DNA of 64,000 bases from Cervus elaphus (taxonomy: Eukaryota > Chordata > Mammalia > Artiodactyla > Cervidae), in the NCBI RefSeq assembly GCF_910594005.1, contig NC_057818.1:59532001-59596000 (forward strand), written 5' to 3'. Below, piece after piece: positions 10,390 to 22,799 of the stretch (the first letter of the stretch is position 1; every line of letters starts with the position of its first letter). The notes beneath the pieces are model-generated. The model made no database searches. It was not told the DNA's origin and was given only the letters and a program-made list of their open reading frames with translations. A program made the position numbers and the translations under genes.

Positions 10390-11090
10390 GAATTCTACAA
10401 ATTAGTCCTTCCCAGCCTAGAAAAGAACTAAGATGATATTTGCACAGAAATAAAAGACACCGTGCAGTTAAGAATGTCTTTGTTCATATGAGCGAAAAAT
10501 CTGTTATTAATTTAGATGTCTATCAGAGGCAGACAGGGTATCCTATACCTCCATGCTATGAAATATTATGCAAATGTTAAAATCAATGAGATGGATTTAA
10601 ATATACTGGTATCAATGATCTTCAAGGCATTCTCTTAAATGAAAAGAATCAAGCCCCCAAATAGTATATTGTCTCATCCCAGACATGTGAAAAACTCTAA
10701 TGTATTCAGCTACACATCTATAAGTTTACATATGTATGCATATAGAAATGCATATATTAAGATATATGTAAATTAATATAAATATAGATATATGTTACCA
10801 AACATGAATTTGATGGGAGACCCAAATTATTAACATGCTACTCTTTGGTGAGAAAAAGGTACAAGAGGATATTCTCTTTTGATGCAAAGACTTTTGTGTG
10901 CTTAAACCTCGTGCACGTGAATGGAGCTATGAATTAAAAATACAAAGATCAAACCAAGAATAATTGGCTCTGACTTCATTTTCTGAAATTGGGTTTAAGA
11001 AGTTATAAGGGAAGAATCTGCTTCTATTTTAAGATTTTAGCCTAAGCTTACTGTACAGCAGATTCTAATTTTTATTAACATATACTCTTC
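10390..11090. other. AT-rich intronic sequence, old L1-like
   Basis: The text at about 10470-10720 resembles the 3' end of old L1 elements. No gene or splice-like exon was seen. Confidence 0.35.
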
Positions 11091-11092
11091 TC

Positions 11093-11310
11093 AGGGCTTT
11101 CCTGGTGGCTCAGACGGTAAAAAATCTGCCTGCAATGGAGGAGACCAGGGTTCAGTCCCTGGGTTGGGAAGATCCTCTAGAAAAGGGAATGGCTACCCAC
11201 TCCAGTATTCTTGCCTGGAGAATTCCACAGACAGAGGAGCCTGGTGGGCTACAGTCCATGGGAGTCCCAAAGAGTCTGACACTACTGAGTGACCATCACT
11301 TCACTTTTCA
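11093..11310 (+). mobile_element. Bov-tA-type SINE
   Basis: Plus-oriented copy: head 'gggctttcctggtggctcag' at about 11094, body with 'tattcttgcctggagaatt', and a tail ending 'ctgacactactgagtgacca'. Confidence 0.85.
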
Positions 11311-11404
11311 CTTCATACTGCTCTCATTTCACCAGACTGCTTTTTAGACGCTTCCACACGTGCCCTGGGAAACAAAGGAGTAAAACAGATAACACAAACC
11401 TCAC

Positions 11405-11600
11405 CTGGACCTTGTTCATCTTCTCCAGTTCTTAAGAAAGGGCGTGTAACTCCAGGGTGTGTTCTGTCTTCTCTCTTTCCAGACCTGCCTGGAGGTTATG
11501 GTCAGGGATCTCAGGTCAGGCTGCTGCCAGAATCCATGATCTCCCAAGACTGGAGCCTCCTTCTTCTATTACTGAAGATGGTCCTGTAGACTAGAACCTG
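11405..11600 (-). CDS. start exon of the ZNF577-like gene
   Basis: On the minus strand this exon ends ATG AAC AAG GTC CAG followed by donor GTGAGG. The five-codon lead (ATG at 11417-11419) joins in phase 0 to KRAB-A (G-S-V-S-F-E-D). The exact acceptor on the right is not certain (a CTACAG lies at about 11585-11592). The rest of the exon is 5' untranslated. It is too short to appear in an ORF scan. Confidence 0.75.
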
Positions 11601-11984
11601 TGGATTCAAGAGCAAATTCAACGACTGAACCTGTGGCCACAGCTCTCTCTAGCCACGAGTAATCACTCTAACAGAATGTCCCAATAGTTCAAGTCTCTTT
11701 AACTCCCTGAAAGCTTTTCTATCACGGGGCTGAGTCCCACAGAAACATATGAAATGGGTGAGATGAATGCCTTTTTTGACAAAGTTGGAAGAGAGTGAAA
11801 GTGGAAGAGAAGATGGGAAATAAAAACCAGCTCATGGTCTTGTCCATGGCTAAGATCTCACACAGATCCAGTTCAGGAAAAATGAAGTACAAAAATGTTG
11901 GCTCTATAAACAACAAGGTCTTATTGTATAGCACAGGGAACTATATATTCAGTACTTTACAATAAACAGTACTGGAAAAGAATA

Positions 11985-12600
11985 TAACAGAACGTGCTGC
12001 TAAGTCGCTTCAGTCGTGTCCAACTCTGTGTGACCCCTGAGACGGCAGCCCACCAGGCTCCGCCGTCCCTGGGATTCTCCAGGCAAAAATACTGGAGCAG
12101 GCTGCCATTTCCTTCTCCAATGCATGAAAGTGAAAAGTGAAAGTGAAGTCGCTCAGTTGTGTCCGACTCTTCAAGACCCCATGGACTGCAGCCCACCAGG
12201 CTCCCCTGCCCATGGGATTTTCCAGGAAAGAGTACTGGAGTGGGTTGCCATTGCCTGTACATGTATATAATATAGTGGAGTAGGAAATGGCAACCCATTC
12301 CAGTTTCTTGCCTGGAGAGGCAAGAGAATTCCATGGACAGAGAAGCCTGATGGTTACAGTCCATGGGGTTGCAAGAATCAAGACATGACTGAGCAATAAA
12401 AAGAAATGAGATGGTAAAGAATCCACCTGCAATGCAGGAGACCTGGGTTCAATCCCTGAGTAGGGACGATTCCCTGGAGAAGGGAATGGCTACCCACTCC
12501 AGAACTCTTGCCTGGAGAATTCCACAGAGGAGCCTGGGGGGCTACAGTGCATGGGGTCACAAAGAGGCAGGCACAACTGAGGAACTAACAATTTCTTTTA
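11985..12600. mobile_element. cluster of BovA2/Bov-tA SINE copies
   Basis: A reverse BovA2-type copy (about 11995-12255), a forward BovA piece (about 12275-12395) and a forward Bov-tA copy (about 12410-12590) follow one another, separated by a short AT-rich stretch. Flanking text at 11905-11990 resembles an artiodactyl L1 3' UTR, so the SINEs probably landed in older L1 sequence. Confidence 0.7.
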
Positions 12601-12839
12601 CTTTCACACAGTGGAATACTAATAGCAATGAAAAGAAATGATCTATTGCTGCATGCAATAACTTAGATGAATTTCACAACAAAATATTAAACATAAGAAG
12701 CCAGACACAAGAAAACATGTAATGTATGATTCCACTTACATAAAGTTAATAGGCAAATTTAATATGTTTTTAGGAAAGTAACTGCCTCTGGAGTGGAGGG
12801 AGATTAGGAGGTGGAGGCTTCTAGGGCACTAGAATACTC

Positions 12840-12980
12840 TCTTCTTTTTTTTTTTTTTAGCCATGCTGTTTGGCATGTGAGATCTTAGTTCCCCAACCAG
12901 GGATGACCAGGAATTGAACCCATGCCTCTGTAGTGGTAGGGCAGAGTCTTAACCACTGGGCTGCCAAGGAAGTCCCTATC
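12840..12980 (-). mobile_element. CHR-type SINE
   Basis: Reverse orientation with a left poly-T (12844-12858), 'gatcttagttccccaaccag' core and 'gctgccaaggaagtcc' right end. Confidence 0.75.
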
Positions 12981-13189
12981 ATATTCTGTTCTTTTTTTAT
13001 TTGGTTTTTATTTCTGTAATATTGTAGTCTTTAATTTTGGGTGTTACACTTGAAAAAGGCTTTTAAGGAAAAGTACAGATCAGTTTCACTTATACATTTT
13101 CACAATCTTTTTTTTTTAATTTCAAGCAAAAGAAGGAACAGTAATTTAAACCTCAGGTACAAAAAACCCCCACAGAAAACCGTATACTC

Positions 13190-13485
13190 AGGGACTCCCC
13201 TGGTGGTTCAGTGCTTAAGAGGCTGCCTGCCAATGCAGGGGACATGGGTTCAATCCATGGTCCAGAAAGATTCCACATGCCTTGGGGCAACTAAGCCCAG
13301 GCACACCAACTTCTGAGCCCGAGTGCCTAGAGTTCATGCTCTGCGACAAGAGAAGCCACCTCAGTGAGAAACCCCATGCACCACAACTAGAGGGCAGATT
13401 CTACTTGCCGCACCAGAGAAAGCCCACGTGCAGCAATGAAGACCCAGTGCAGCCATAGAAAAACAAAATTTTAAAAATTAAAAAA
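13190..13485 (+). mobile_element. CHR-family SINE, long form
   Basis: Plus orientation: 'gggactcccctggtggttca' start, 'gggttcaatccatggtcc' tRNA-like core, 'gagaagccacctcagtgag' and 'gaagacccagtgcagcca' blocks, and an A-rich end at 13454-13498. Confidence 0.75.
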
Positions 13486-13864
13486 AAAACAAAAAACAGC
13501 ATAATCAAACTCCACACATCCATCCATTGTGTGACTTCAACAATTATCAACTCAAATCTAATTTGTTTTATCTATACCCCCACCACCACTGGATTATTCT
13601 GAAACAAATCCAAAACATTTTTTGATTTCTAGGTGCAAAAATATTTGGCAAAATATAAGCAAACAGAATTCAGTCCCATGTTAAAAGAACAAATCATTAT
13701 GAACAGGTATGGTTTCTTCCAGGAATATAAAATATTGAGAAATCTTGCAACATAAAGAAAATTTTAAAGAGAGAGAGAAATTATCAATGAAAATAAAATT
13801 AAAAGGCCTTTTGAGGGGACTGTAATGTACAGCATGGTGATTACAGTTAAATACTGTATTATAA

Positions 13865-14215
13865 CCTGGATTCGATCCCTGAGTTGGGCATGACAACCCA
13901 TTCCAGTATTCTGGCCTGGAGAATCCCTATGGAGAGCAGAGCCTGGTGGGCTACAGCCTATGGGTTCACAAAAAGTCAGACACGACTGAGCAACTAAGAA
14001 CATACACTTGAAAGTTAACAAAAAAAAAAAAAGTAGATTTTCAGTGTTCTCACCACTAAGAAGAAATGGTAATTATGTCACATGATGCAGATGTTGGCTA
14101 ACTTATGGTGGTGATCATTTTGTAATATGTAAGTGTATTAAATAAACACAACTGTACACCTTTAAACTTACAGAATGTTCTATGTCAATAACATCTCAAT
14201 AAAGTGGGTGGGAAG
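13865..14215 (+). mobile_element. BovA-type SINE fragment and an L1-like 3' end
   Basis: At 13865-14005 there is a headless BovA-type body. At 14020-14215 the text ('cacaactgtacaccttta', 'aacatctcaataaa') resembles the 3' end of an older L1 in plus orientation. Confidence 0.6.
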
Positions 14216-15030
14216 GCTTTAGGAAAGATTAATAACTTGATAAAGTGCAGGTACCATTTATTCAGACTATTAAATACTATGCTTTGTACTCAAAGAACTT
14301 TTGCTCATTTCATCTTTCTAACAGCTATGAAAATGGGAATTATGACAGATTTTTTCACAATTGATGAAGCCTTGACTCAGAGATTAACCTACCCAAGTCA
14401 GAGGGAGAAGCAGGTTTTTCTTACTCCAGTCCATAAACTTGCCACCTGGCCAACTCTATTTGCAGATGACAAAGATGCTCAACTAGAAAACATAAAGAAT
14501 TCAATTTGAAGGAATTAATTAGTAATATCACGAGTGGAATGAGGTGACAAAGTAAGTATATCTTTTAAATTTTTGCTCTTGTGCATTACATAAAATTAGA
14601 AGACACAAAAAAGAGGGAGCGGGGTCATACCGGAAAAAAAATGACACTATTTACAGTTACAACAAAAGTATAACCCGTTTACAAACAAACATAATAAAAC
14701 ATGTCCAAAACACATACAGAAAAATCACAGCTCGTCAAAGAAACAAAAAAACTTGAGTTAAAAGGAATCCATTTACACGTTCCTAAAAGTGTAGTACCTA
14801 CATCTGTATCGCTTCTTCTCAAATTAAAATACCCACTTGATGGAACATAACTGCAATAGTTTTTTGTTTTTTTTTTTTAGTTTTTTAAAAGGAAATAAAA
14901 CTTTCAAATGGTTATGATAGGACATTAGATTAAAATGTATAAAATCATACCAATACCTACACACCTGATCCCAACGCTAAAAATGAAATATACTAAACTT
15001 TAACAAGAGTTGTTTTCTGGAGGAGCGTTT
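14216..15030. other. AT-rich intronic sequence
   Basis: No exon or clear repeat boundary was found. The 101-codon frame at 14204-14509 shows no recognisable domain. Confidence 0.35.
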
Positions 15031-15034
15031 AAAG

Positions 15035-15430
15035 CGTGTTAGTTGCTCAGTTGTGTCTGACTCTTTGCCAACCCATGGACAGTAGCCTGCCAGGCTCCTC
15101 TGTCCATGGGAGTTCCCAAGCAAGAATACTGGAAAGTGAAAGTTGCTCAGTTGTGCCCAACTCTTTGAGACAGTCCATGGAATTCTCCAGGCCAGAATAC
15201 TGGAGTGGGTAGCCTTCCCCTTCTCCAGGGGATCTTCCCAACCCAGGGATCGAACCCAGGTCTCCCATATTGCAGGCGGATTCTTTACCAGCTGACCCAT
15301 AAGGGAAGCCCAAGAATACTGGAGTGGGTTGCCCGTTCCCTTCTCCAAGGGATTTTCCCCACCCAGGGATCGAACCTCGGTCTCCTGCATTGGCAGGGAG
15401 ACACTTTACTGCTGAGTACCAGGGAAGCCC
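15035..15430 (-). mobile_element. nested or tandem Bov-tA/BovA SINE copies
   Basis: Reverse orientation; the 'tattctccaggccagaatactgg'-type body occurs three times (near 15125, 15195 and 15313) with two 'agggaagccc' ends (15303-15311 and 15421-15430). This indicates one SINE inserted into or beside another. Confidence 0.75.
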
Positions 15431-15569
15431 TGATTTTAGGATGAACCTGAAAACATATTTTCAACAGGAATACATAATAAACATGGATGCAAGACCAGAA
15501 ACTCCACATCTAAAATTAAACATGCAATAAGCTCCCCAAACGCTGTCCCTAACACGGACACGAGTTCCA

Positions 15570-15965
15570 ATCCCCCAACCAGACACCCCAAATGTTACTC
15601 TCCAGAAAAGACCTCCCAATTTGTCCTGCTGTTAATCATGTTCAAGACACAGCAAAGCCAAACAAACTGAAAGGTTGGAGTCTGGAACAGAGAAGGGTTT
15701 ATATCAAGGCCTTGCAATGAGACAAGACGGCTCTTGCCCTAAAAAGCCCTTAACTCCCTGAAGGGATCTGGCAAAGCACTTTTAAAAGCCAGGTGAGGGA
15801 TGGGGTTCTCAGGATCTAAGATCAGCTTGTGCACAATTCTTTAATTGGCTAATAGTGAGGTAGCAGGGTGGTTTCACAGGGGTTAATGGTATCAGTCCTT
15901 AGGTTGCAGGAGGCCTGGGGTTCTGTGCTCTACCTCACTGAATAGCTTATTAATATCTTCTTCTT
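15570..15965 (-). mobile_element. ERV LTR-like sequence, family not assigned
   Basis: It shares short blocks with 26270-27180 ('aactccctga', 'gaggta', 'ttttaaaagc'), suggesting two copies of one LTR family. I cannot fix the boundaries or name the family. Confidence 0.4.
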
Positions 15966-16329
15966 TGTTGGAGAGGGGGAGGTTTTTTCTTTTTAACCTC
16001 TGCAAATCAACTCATGAAACGTACATTAAATACTACTATCTAGGTACTTCAGAGAGGAACTGAAGCAGAGGATATGAGGGAAGGCCTGTGCCAGGAAGGC
16101 CTGGTGGCGTCCAGCTAGGTTACAGATCCAACACAGTAACCCGTGTGCTCCCCTACCAGGGAAAACTCTCATCACGAATCCCCGGGGTTGGTCCACAAAC
16201 ACAAAAGGCAGCAGGCTGCAAGACCACTCGCTTCACCCCAACGCCTACCCCTACGCAATCTGGAACAACAACAACAAACACCCTAAGCCGCTCTCCCTGG
16301 CCCTGAAACACGCCCAGAACTCAACACTG

Positions 16330-16620
16330 ACCCGATGGATGCCTTCTGTCTTCACCGCTGGAGGCAAATCACGGAACAGCTGTTTTAAAACCAGGCGACC
16401 ACCCTCTGAAGCAGACACGACCCCTCGAAGATGAAAGGATGGCGGCCGACGAGGTTCACAAGCAGCGGTTCCAGAGACCCGGATCCTGGCTTCTCGCGAG
16501 CCTTCGATGACGCACTATTTCCGCGCCGGGTTCGCGGCTCTTTACCTGTAGTAGCCGTTTTTCCACCTAGTTCGGTTTGACAGATGAGGGCTTCGTTTTT
16601 CTTCCTTTCGCGGGAAGGTG
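16330..16620 (-). promoter_or_regulatory. CpG-rich promoter of the ZNF577-like gene
   Basis: The CpG density rises sharply (cgcgccgggttcgcgg at about 16520-16535) in an otherwise CpG-poor window. ATGGCGGCC at 16439-16447 matches the core of the YY1 site found in many KZFP promoters. It lies about 5 kb upstream of the start exon on the minus strand, the right place for exon 1. The transcription start and the first donor were not resolved. Confidence 0.65.
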
Positions 16621-17235
16621 TAAAATGGTGAGACGCTATCGAAAAGGACTTATTTCACCCTATTTTCATCCCACCTGACCCATTGGGCCATGACTTTGCA
16701 ACATTCGCCAGGGGCGCTGCCCAAACGCTTAGCTTCTCAGAAACTCAAGGGTACCTGGATCTCTGCAGGCTGGACAGGGATGTTCGCGGACTTGAAGGCC
16801 ATTTGATTTAAAAGATAAGGAGAAGCTAAGAAGCGCGGCCGTCTCAAAGAAATCCAACAGGGAGGGATCCCAAACCAAACCTAGCAACAATTGAAGGAGA
16901 ACCGAGTAGTGTTCTAGGAATGCGGACTGGAGAGGGTGTTGTAGGGTTTAGAGAACCGTTCAGGAGGGCACAGATCTGAGAGTGGGTAAAACGGCGGGAT
17001 TATACAGCTCTTCTTCTTCTTCTTCTTTTTTTTTTAATACAGCTCTTCTAATGAGTGGTGTGGAGGGAAATGGGGAACACTTTTGATCAGGGGCAAAGCC
17101 AGCGGAGAAGCGTGGTTCCCCTTTCCACAGTGGGACTAGCCAAAGATGGGGTAAGATTTTACTTGCACAAAGGTGAGAAATACTTGAATCAAAAGCTCTG
17201 AGGGAAGTTATTCTGTTGAGTATTGTGACGCAACT
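16620..17235. other. promoter flank
   Basis: Moderately GC-rich sequence upstream of the promoter, with a CTT/T-rich microsatellite at about 17010-17036. No gene was seen. Confidence 0.4.
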
Positions 17236-17239
17236 GATG

Positions 17240-17395
17240 AAGCACCGCTGCCTAAGTCAGGAAGGTCAGAAAAGGAAATGGCAACCCCCTCCAGGATTCT
17301 TGCCTGTGAAATCCCATGGACAGAGGCACCTGGAGGGCTACAGTCCATGGGGTCGCGAAAGTCGGACACGACGTAGGGACTAAACAACAACCCTG
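17240..17395 (+). mobile_element. BovA-type SINE fragment
   Basis: Plus-oriented body without a Bov-tA head: 'gaaggtcagaaaaggaaatg' to 'tcggacacgacgtagggact'. Confidence 0.75.
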
Positions 17396-17589
17396 TAATC
17401 ATACAACTTGGTTCAGAGAACGTTCGAGCTAAAGGGGTTACTCATTTATTTATTGACCCAACAGATGTTTATAAAATGCATACTCTATGGCAAACAGGGA
17501 TCTGGGGTGCTGGAAATATAAAAGGTATAAATGCAGGAAAAATAGCATGGTTCTTTTGAGCTGTACATTCTGTTACTGACCAGGATCCT

Positions 17590-18425
17590 TGGATTCTAAC
17601 CAATAGAAATTGGTAAGAGGCCAGATAAATTCAAGCAAGGCTAAAAAAAAAAAAAAAAGAAAAATTCAGGCAAGGCTTTATTGGGCCTGGTGCTGTAGCA
17701 GGAGGACGTGAAAACAAGTAACAGGTACACTTCTTGCTAGGGGACAGGTGGTGAGCTGGTGCATTAAATGGTGTGAGGGTAGGGCAGGTCCAGGGGAGGG
17801 GTGGCTTGGGTGATCTGCCCATTCCTTTTAGGGCTGTTTGCAGGGAGCACACATAGGATCCTGCTTTTGCTCCCAGTACCTCAGAAGTAGCAGTTGGGTT
17901 TGGGTCTTTGTGTATCTTGTTCATAACTTGCCCCTGTTGCCTATGCCAGGCAGTTATTTTTAGTCCCTTATAGTTCCTCTGTATTCTGGATGGGCCCTTT
18001 GTCCAGGTGCAGGCGCTGCAGCAAAGTGTCCTGGGTCCCAGCCTGTCTCAGTACTGGTGTGCAGAATGTAAAAGGAAAGTTGTTGGTTTGTCTTCCTCAT
18101 TAAAGTGAGTTTTGATTCCCACCTACAACATGATCTACAGTTCCTGGAGGGCAGAGCAGTGAACCAAAGACATTAGCCTTAAGATTTAATGGAAATTGTT
18201 TCTCTAGCTTTTGGACTTGCTTGGGACCAGTCACTCGTTTTTCCTTATGATTTATCTGTCTTATGATGGAAATATGTTTTGTACCTCTGTCCCACCATTG
18301 TATTTTTGAAGAACATAACTTACCTGGTTTCACGGGTCCAAAGATGGAGAGGAATTTTTCCTCAGGGTGAATAGTACATCATGTCTCACCTATATTTGGC
18401 TGAGATGAGACTTTGGATATAGACT
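17590..18425 (-). mobile_element. ERV LTR-like sequence, family not assigned
   Basis: A minus-strand poly-A signal context (GGCCCAATAAAGCC at about 17675-17690) in GC-richer text flanked by AT-rich DNA suggests an LTR in reverse orientation. Boundaries and family are unknown. Confidence 0.35.
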
Positions 18426-18439
18426 TTTTTTAAGGTATT

Positions 18440-18630
18440 TGTTTTTGGCTGTGTTGGGTCTTCCTGGCTGGGCAGGGGCTTTATCTAGTTGCGGTATGTG
18501 GGCTCAGTAGTTGTGGCACACAGGCTTAGTTGCCATAGGCATGTGGAATCTTCCTGGACCAAGGGTCAAACCCATTTCCCTTGCATTGTCAGGTGGATTC
18601 TTAACCACTGAACCACAAGGGAAGTCCTGG
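18440..18630 (-). mobile_element. CHR-type SINE
   Basis: Reverse orientation: 'tatttgtttttggctgtgttgg' left, tRNA-like core 'ccaagggtcaaaccc', right end 'gaaccacaagggaagtcc'. Confidence 0.75.
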
Positions 18631-18729
18631 ATTAGAGTTAATCCAGGGGGCTGTTGGGATGCTATTGGGATGAAATGTATGTATTTTGCATGCAAGAGGG
18701 GCGTGAATGGAGGGGACAGGGCCAATGGT

Positions 18730-18990
18730 GGAATTTTAAGGACTAAATGTTTGTGTCCCCTCAGATTCACATGCTGAAGCCCTGAAACCCACTGTGGCTC
18801 TATTTGGAGATGGGACACCTAAGGTAAGTAATTCAGGTTAAATGAAGTTGTAAGGGTAGGGCTATGCTCTAGTTGTATCTGCTGGAACCTTGACCTTGGA
18901 CTTTTAGTCTCTGGAACTATGAGAAAATTAACTTCTGTTTAAGCCACCTACGCTGGTATTTCAGTATGGCAGCCAGAGCAGTGTAATACA
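18730..18990 (+). mobile_element. MaLR-type LTR (MLT/MST class)
   Basis: Starts 'aaggactaaatgtttgtgtc' and carries 'ccttgaccttggacttttag' and an ending near 'agcagtgtaataca'. It is the forward orientation of the family seen in reverse at 10025-10385. Truncated internally. Confidence 0.65.
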
Positions 18991-20200
18991 GGAATGTTTA
19001 TGTATGACCTAAGATCTTCATATATTCCACATTAAAACCCTTAAGAAAACAATTGAGATGTTCACTCCAAGTGAGTCTTAATTTTTCACATCATGTGTTA
19101 GTTTTCAAAAAACATTTACAGTGCCATTAAGATATCTCATCTACTTACATGCCTCTACCGCTAGCTTCTCCCTAAGGGACCTGACGTAATGCCCTTCCTC
19201 AAACCCAGTTTTCCAGCAGTAGACTTGGCCTGAGCCTTACGCCAGTCACTACTAACATTACTTCTGGCTACAGCTCAATGATTATAGAGATTCGGAAAAC
19301 ATTTGCCAGATTGGTTAAAGGCCTGTAGTATTCTAGTCTAGAACCAGATTCAGCCCACTCTTGCAGGGCTCCTCAACTCATTCCCAATCTGATTCAGTCT
19401 CTCCAGCTCTGTGGAGAATGAGGTAACAGGCCAAAGTTGATTCTATGAAATCTACTTCTTTCTTCCTCGTGTGACTCCCAAACATGTTAGACTCAAGAGT
19501 GCCTGAGTTAGGAGGAAATGGAACCATCTACCTTTTTTCCTGACATCTGTTTCCATCCCATCAGTGAGGCAAAAGATAGGGTTAGGAAACTATGTCCAGA
19601 AGGAAGAATGCAGCTGAGTTAACCAGTGTAGACTTTCATATTCCCAGGATTCTGAGAATAATCTGGATAATCAGAGAAGGGGAGAGCTAGGAGAAAAGCA
19701 ATCTTAATTTGTGTTCAGATTGCCCATCTTTTCATGTTTTAAGGGAAAAAAAAAAAAAAAACAAACCAAGGTCTGTGTTGCAGTGTATTTTATTATCTAA
19801 TTTATAGGTTTAAATTACTAATTGTCTTTGGGCTTTCAGTACTCCTTGCAAACCTTCATTTCACTACCTTTTCAAGTCTAGAAAATCTTAAAAATCACAT
19901 TTAAGGTGACCTTTGTTGTATAATGCTTGGTCTTATTTATCAGTTGAAGTTAAGCTCATCCAAGGACATTAAATTGCATTTATGACCTTAATATTCATTT
20001 TTCTTATTAGAGAATTCAATTGTCTGAAATAATATTTAAATAAATTTAGAGTCAAAGAAATGTAGCAGCTAATTATCATATACTGGGTGGGTGTTGAAGA
20101 TAATTTTTTTTTCAGTTGGGAGAAATGAATGAATATAAGAAATGAATATAACCTGTGATGTGAGGTAGATTATCTCCTTAAAATTTTGGAAACATAAGCA
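18991..20200. other. intergenic spacer between the ZNF577-like and ZNF649-like genes
   Basis: Unremarkable AT-rich sequence with a poly-A tract at 19745-19760. No exon or RNA gene was recognised. Confidence 0.4.
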
Positions 20201-20204
20201 TAGT

Positions 20205-20410
20205 AACCAGGCTCCCTGGTTGCTCAGACAGGAAAGAATCTGCCAGCAATACAGGAGACCCTAATTCGATCCCTGGGTCAAACCCGTGGCAAATGGAATG
20301 GCAACCTACTCCAGTATTCTTGCCTGGAGAATTCCATGGGCAGAGGAGCCTGACAGGTACAGTCCATGGGGTCACAAAAAGTCAGACATGACTGAGTGTC
20401 TAACATTTTC
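20205..20410 (+). mobile_element. Bov-tA-type SINE
   Basis: Plus orientation: head 'ggctccctggttgctcagac', body 'tattcttgcctggagaattc', tail 'agtcagacatgactgagtgt'. Confidence 0.85.
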
Positions 20411-20858
20411 ACTTTTAAGCATAGTAACTAAGAATATGGTTCCAGGTTTCCTGTCCAAAAGTGTACATCAGGTATATTATGTAATGCATTAAAGTGGGAA
20501 ATGGTACATAAAGCTCTCAAATACCCCTCATTTTCACAGGCTTTGCCTCACAAGAACTAATTAAGATATTCGTCAAGTAGTATGCTCACAGTGTTTTGTG
20601 TATGATTTTACCAGCTGCTGGATGAGGCAGAATGTACCACTGAAAACCTTGCCACATTCACTGCCTTCCAACAGTTTCTCTCTAGTATGTAATGATACCT
20701 ATTGAGGGCAAGGGTTTTACCACTCTCATATTTTTTACCCACTATAAGCTCACCTATAACCAATGGTAATCACTGATGATAGGGTCTTCCTTCCAAAACA
20801 CAATTTTTCTAACTTCTGCATTCACAGGCTTCCTGTTTACATATAACCATGCAATCAG

Positions 20859-22462
20859 CTATACATTATGGCCCAAGGCTTTTCCAAATAGAATGTACCA
20901 CTTTTTTCCTATGTATTTTTCATGACATAAAATAAGATGTAATTGACCACTCAAGGCATAACCACATTCACGGCATCCATAAAACTTTCTCTCCTGCACA
21001 AGCTCTCTGTTATCTCCTGAGGGTGCACATCTGGCAGCTGGCTGTTCCATCAGGACTACATTCCTACCTGCTGGGAGTCCACTGATGTGTAATGATGTCT
21101 GAAGGGTCACAGAAGGCATCTGCACAGTCACTATATTAACAGGGTTTTTCCCCTGCAAGAGTTCTCTAGTATCTAAGAAGCTGTGACCCTTTGTGAAAGG
21201 GTATTCCACCTTCACGGAATCTACTTGTTTCTCTCTTGTGTATGTCCTCTTGTGTTTAACCAGACATGACATGTGGGAGAAAGCTCTCCCACACTCGTTG
21301 CATCCATAGGGCCTCTCTCCCATGTGAGTTCTCGGATGGACAATGAGCATTGTCTTTGTGGTGAAGGCTTTCCTACAGTCACTGCACACATAAGGTTTCT
21401 CTCTTGTGTGAATTCTGTGAGGTTTAATGAGTCCTGATTTCTGCGAACAAGATTTTCCACGGTCAGTACATACAAAGGAAGTCTTTCCTGTATGGAATCG
21501 CTGATGTGCTATGAGGCATGTCTTCTGGCTGAAGGGCTTACCACATTCAGTGCATCCATAGGGTTTCTCCCCAGTGTGAGTTAGTTGATGTATGAGGAGA
21601 TTGCCCTTCTGTATGAAACCTTCCCCATACTCACTGCATATATAAGATTTTGCTCCTGTATGGATTTTCTGATGTAGAATGAGCTGTGATTTTCTGGAGG
21701 AAGCTTTCCCACACTGACTGCATATATGGGGTTTTTCTCCTCTTTTGTGTTGTTGGTATATAGTGAGCTCTGCCCTCCCAAAGACAGCTTTGCCACATTC
21801 AGTACATTGGTAGGCCTTCTCTCCTGTATGAGTTCTCTGGTGCTCAGTTAGCTTGAACTTTCAGTAGAATGCTTTCCCACATATACTGCATATATGGGGT
21901 TTATTTCCTGTATGTGTCTTCTGATGTTCAGTAAGCTGAAATTTACTGAGGAAGGCTCTTCCACACTCACAACACTCATGGGGTTTCTTTCCTTTGTAAG
22001 TTCGTGGATGTTCAGTGAACTTGAACTTCTTAAAGAATGTTTTCCCACAGAGACTACATCCATGGGGTTTCTTTCCTGTGTGAATTCTTTTATGTTCATT
22101 GAGCTGAGACTTCTTGAGGAAGACTTTCCCATGTTCGGTACATTCATGGGCATTCTCTGTTTTGTGTATTTCCTATTGTTCAGTTTCAGTATGAGTTTGT
22201 TCATGATGAGCATGGAGCAAGGATCTCCCATCCCCATTAAATTCAGCAGGTTCCTTTTTGTTTCAGCTTCTATTCTGGTTAGTTACGTCTAAATATGATT
22301 TCAGAGTTTTCCTGTGTAAATCAAATACATCATGATTTGGCCTTAAAGGAAAACAGCTTCTGCTCTGATGAATAATATTCCCAAATACATTCTCTTCATA
22401 ACACTTCAGCATATTTTGGTTTTGCCATTGCAACTGCACATGATCATCCACTTCCTTAATGT
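20859..22462 (-). pseudogene. finger exon of the ZNF649-like pseudogene
   Basis: The acceptor TTTCCTAG precedes 22462. The frame reads D-I-K-E-V-D-D-H, a spacer, then eleven C2H2 modules (about 22150-21220) and a tail. Ligand losses include Cys to His in module 1, Cys to Tyr in module 7, Cys to Arg and His to Pro in module 9, and His to Tyr in modules 2, 5 and 11. The frame is otherwise maintained over 1.6 kb, so the damage is stops and missense changes, not indels. It ends with TAG at 20859-20861 after a remnant finger (CRECGYALSGQLHLI). Confidence 0.85.
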
Positions 22463-22669
22463 CTAGGAAAGAGAATGATGAACACTTTATGAGCATCAGA
22501 TGGAATAAAACTATTTCAAAAATATCTTGGGGTGAGCTGCCTCTTTAATGAAAAACCCAAGATATGAAATATAAAAGAAATTCCAAGTATAAAAGTACCT
22601 TATCTTTAAAAAACTTTTCAAAATTATAGTTAAATATATTTAAGATAAATTTTACTGTTTTAATGGTTT

Positions 22670-22775
22670 TAGGGGGGCTGGGCCATGCAGGATCTTAGTT
22701 CCCTGACCAGGGATTGAACCCATGCTCCCTGCAGTGGGAGCAGAGTCCTACCACTGGACCACTAGGGAAGTCCCT
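22670..22775 (-). mobile_element. CHR-type SINE
   Basis: Reverse orientation: 'ggatcttagttccctgacc' core, 'ggaccactagggaagtccc' right end. Confidence 0.75.
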
Positions 22776-22799
22776 TAACCATTTTTAAGTGTACTGTTC

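Larger units (their letters stand above)
5638..11419 (-). pseudogene. ZNF577-like KRAB zinc-finger gene with frameshifted finger exon
   Basis: Exons on the minus strand: start exon ending at 11405 (ATG at 11417-11419, M-N-K-V-Q), KRAB-A 9253-9379, KRAB-B 8416-8511, finger exon 6814-5638. Introns join in phases 0, 1, 1 as in other KZFPs, and both KRAB boxes are intact. In the finger exon, one extra base in a five-C run (6361-6365) and another near 6190-6199 move the frame twice; the KRAB-linked frame ends at 6312 after one degenerate finger. One finger lacks a codon near 6330 and the last finger has an internal deletion. Assignment to ZNF577 rests on recalled features: the unusual linker TERGEKP, the spacer KDSDGFSGYGKS and KPSSTKSPL, and the tail KPSSRRHSSL. 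If expressed, it would give a KRAB-containing stump with no usable DNA-binding array. Assembly errors at homopolymers are an alternative explanation for the shifts. Confidence 0.8.

Noticed and set aside
18504..18818. 104-codon minus-strand frame
   Set aside because: Covers a CHR SINE and the adjacent LTR; no protein family.
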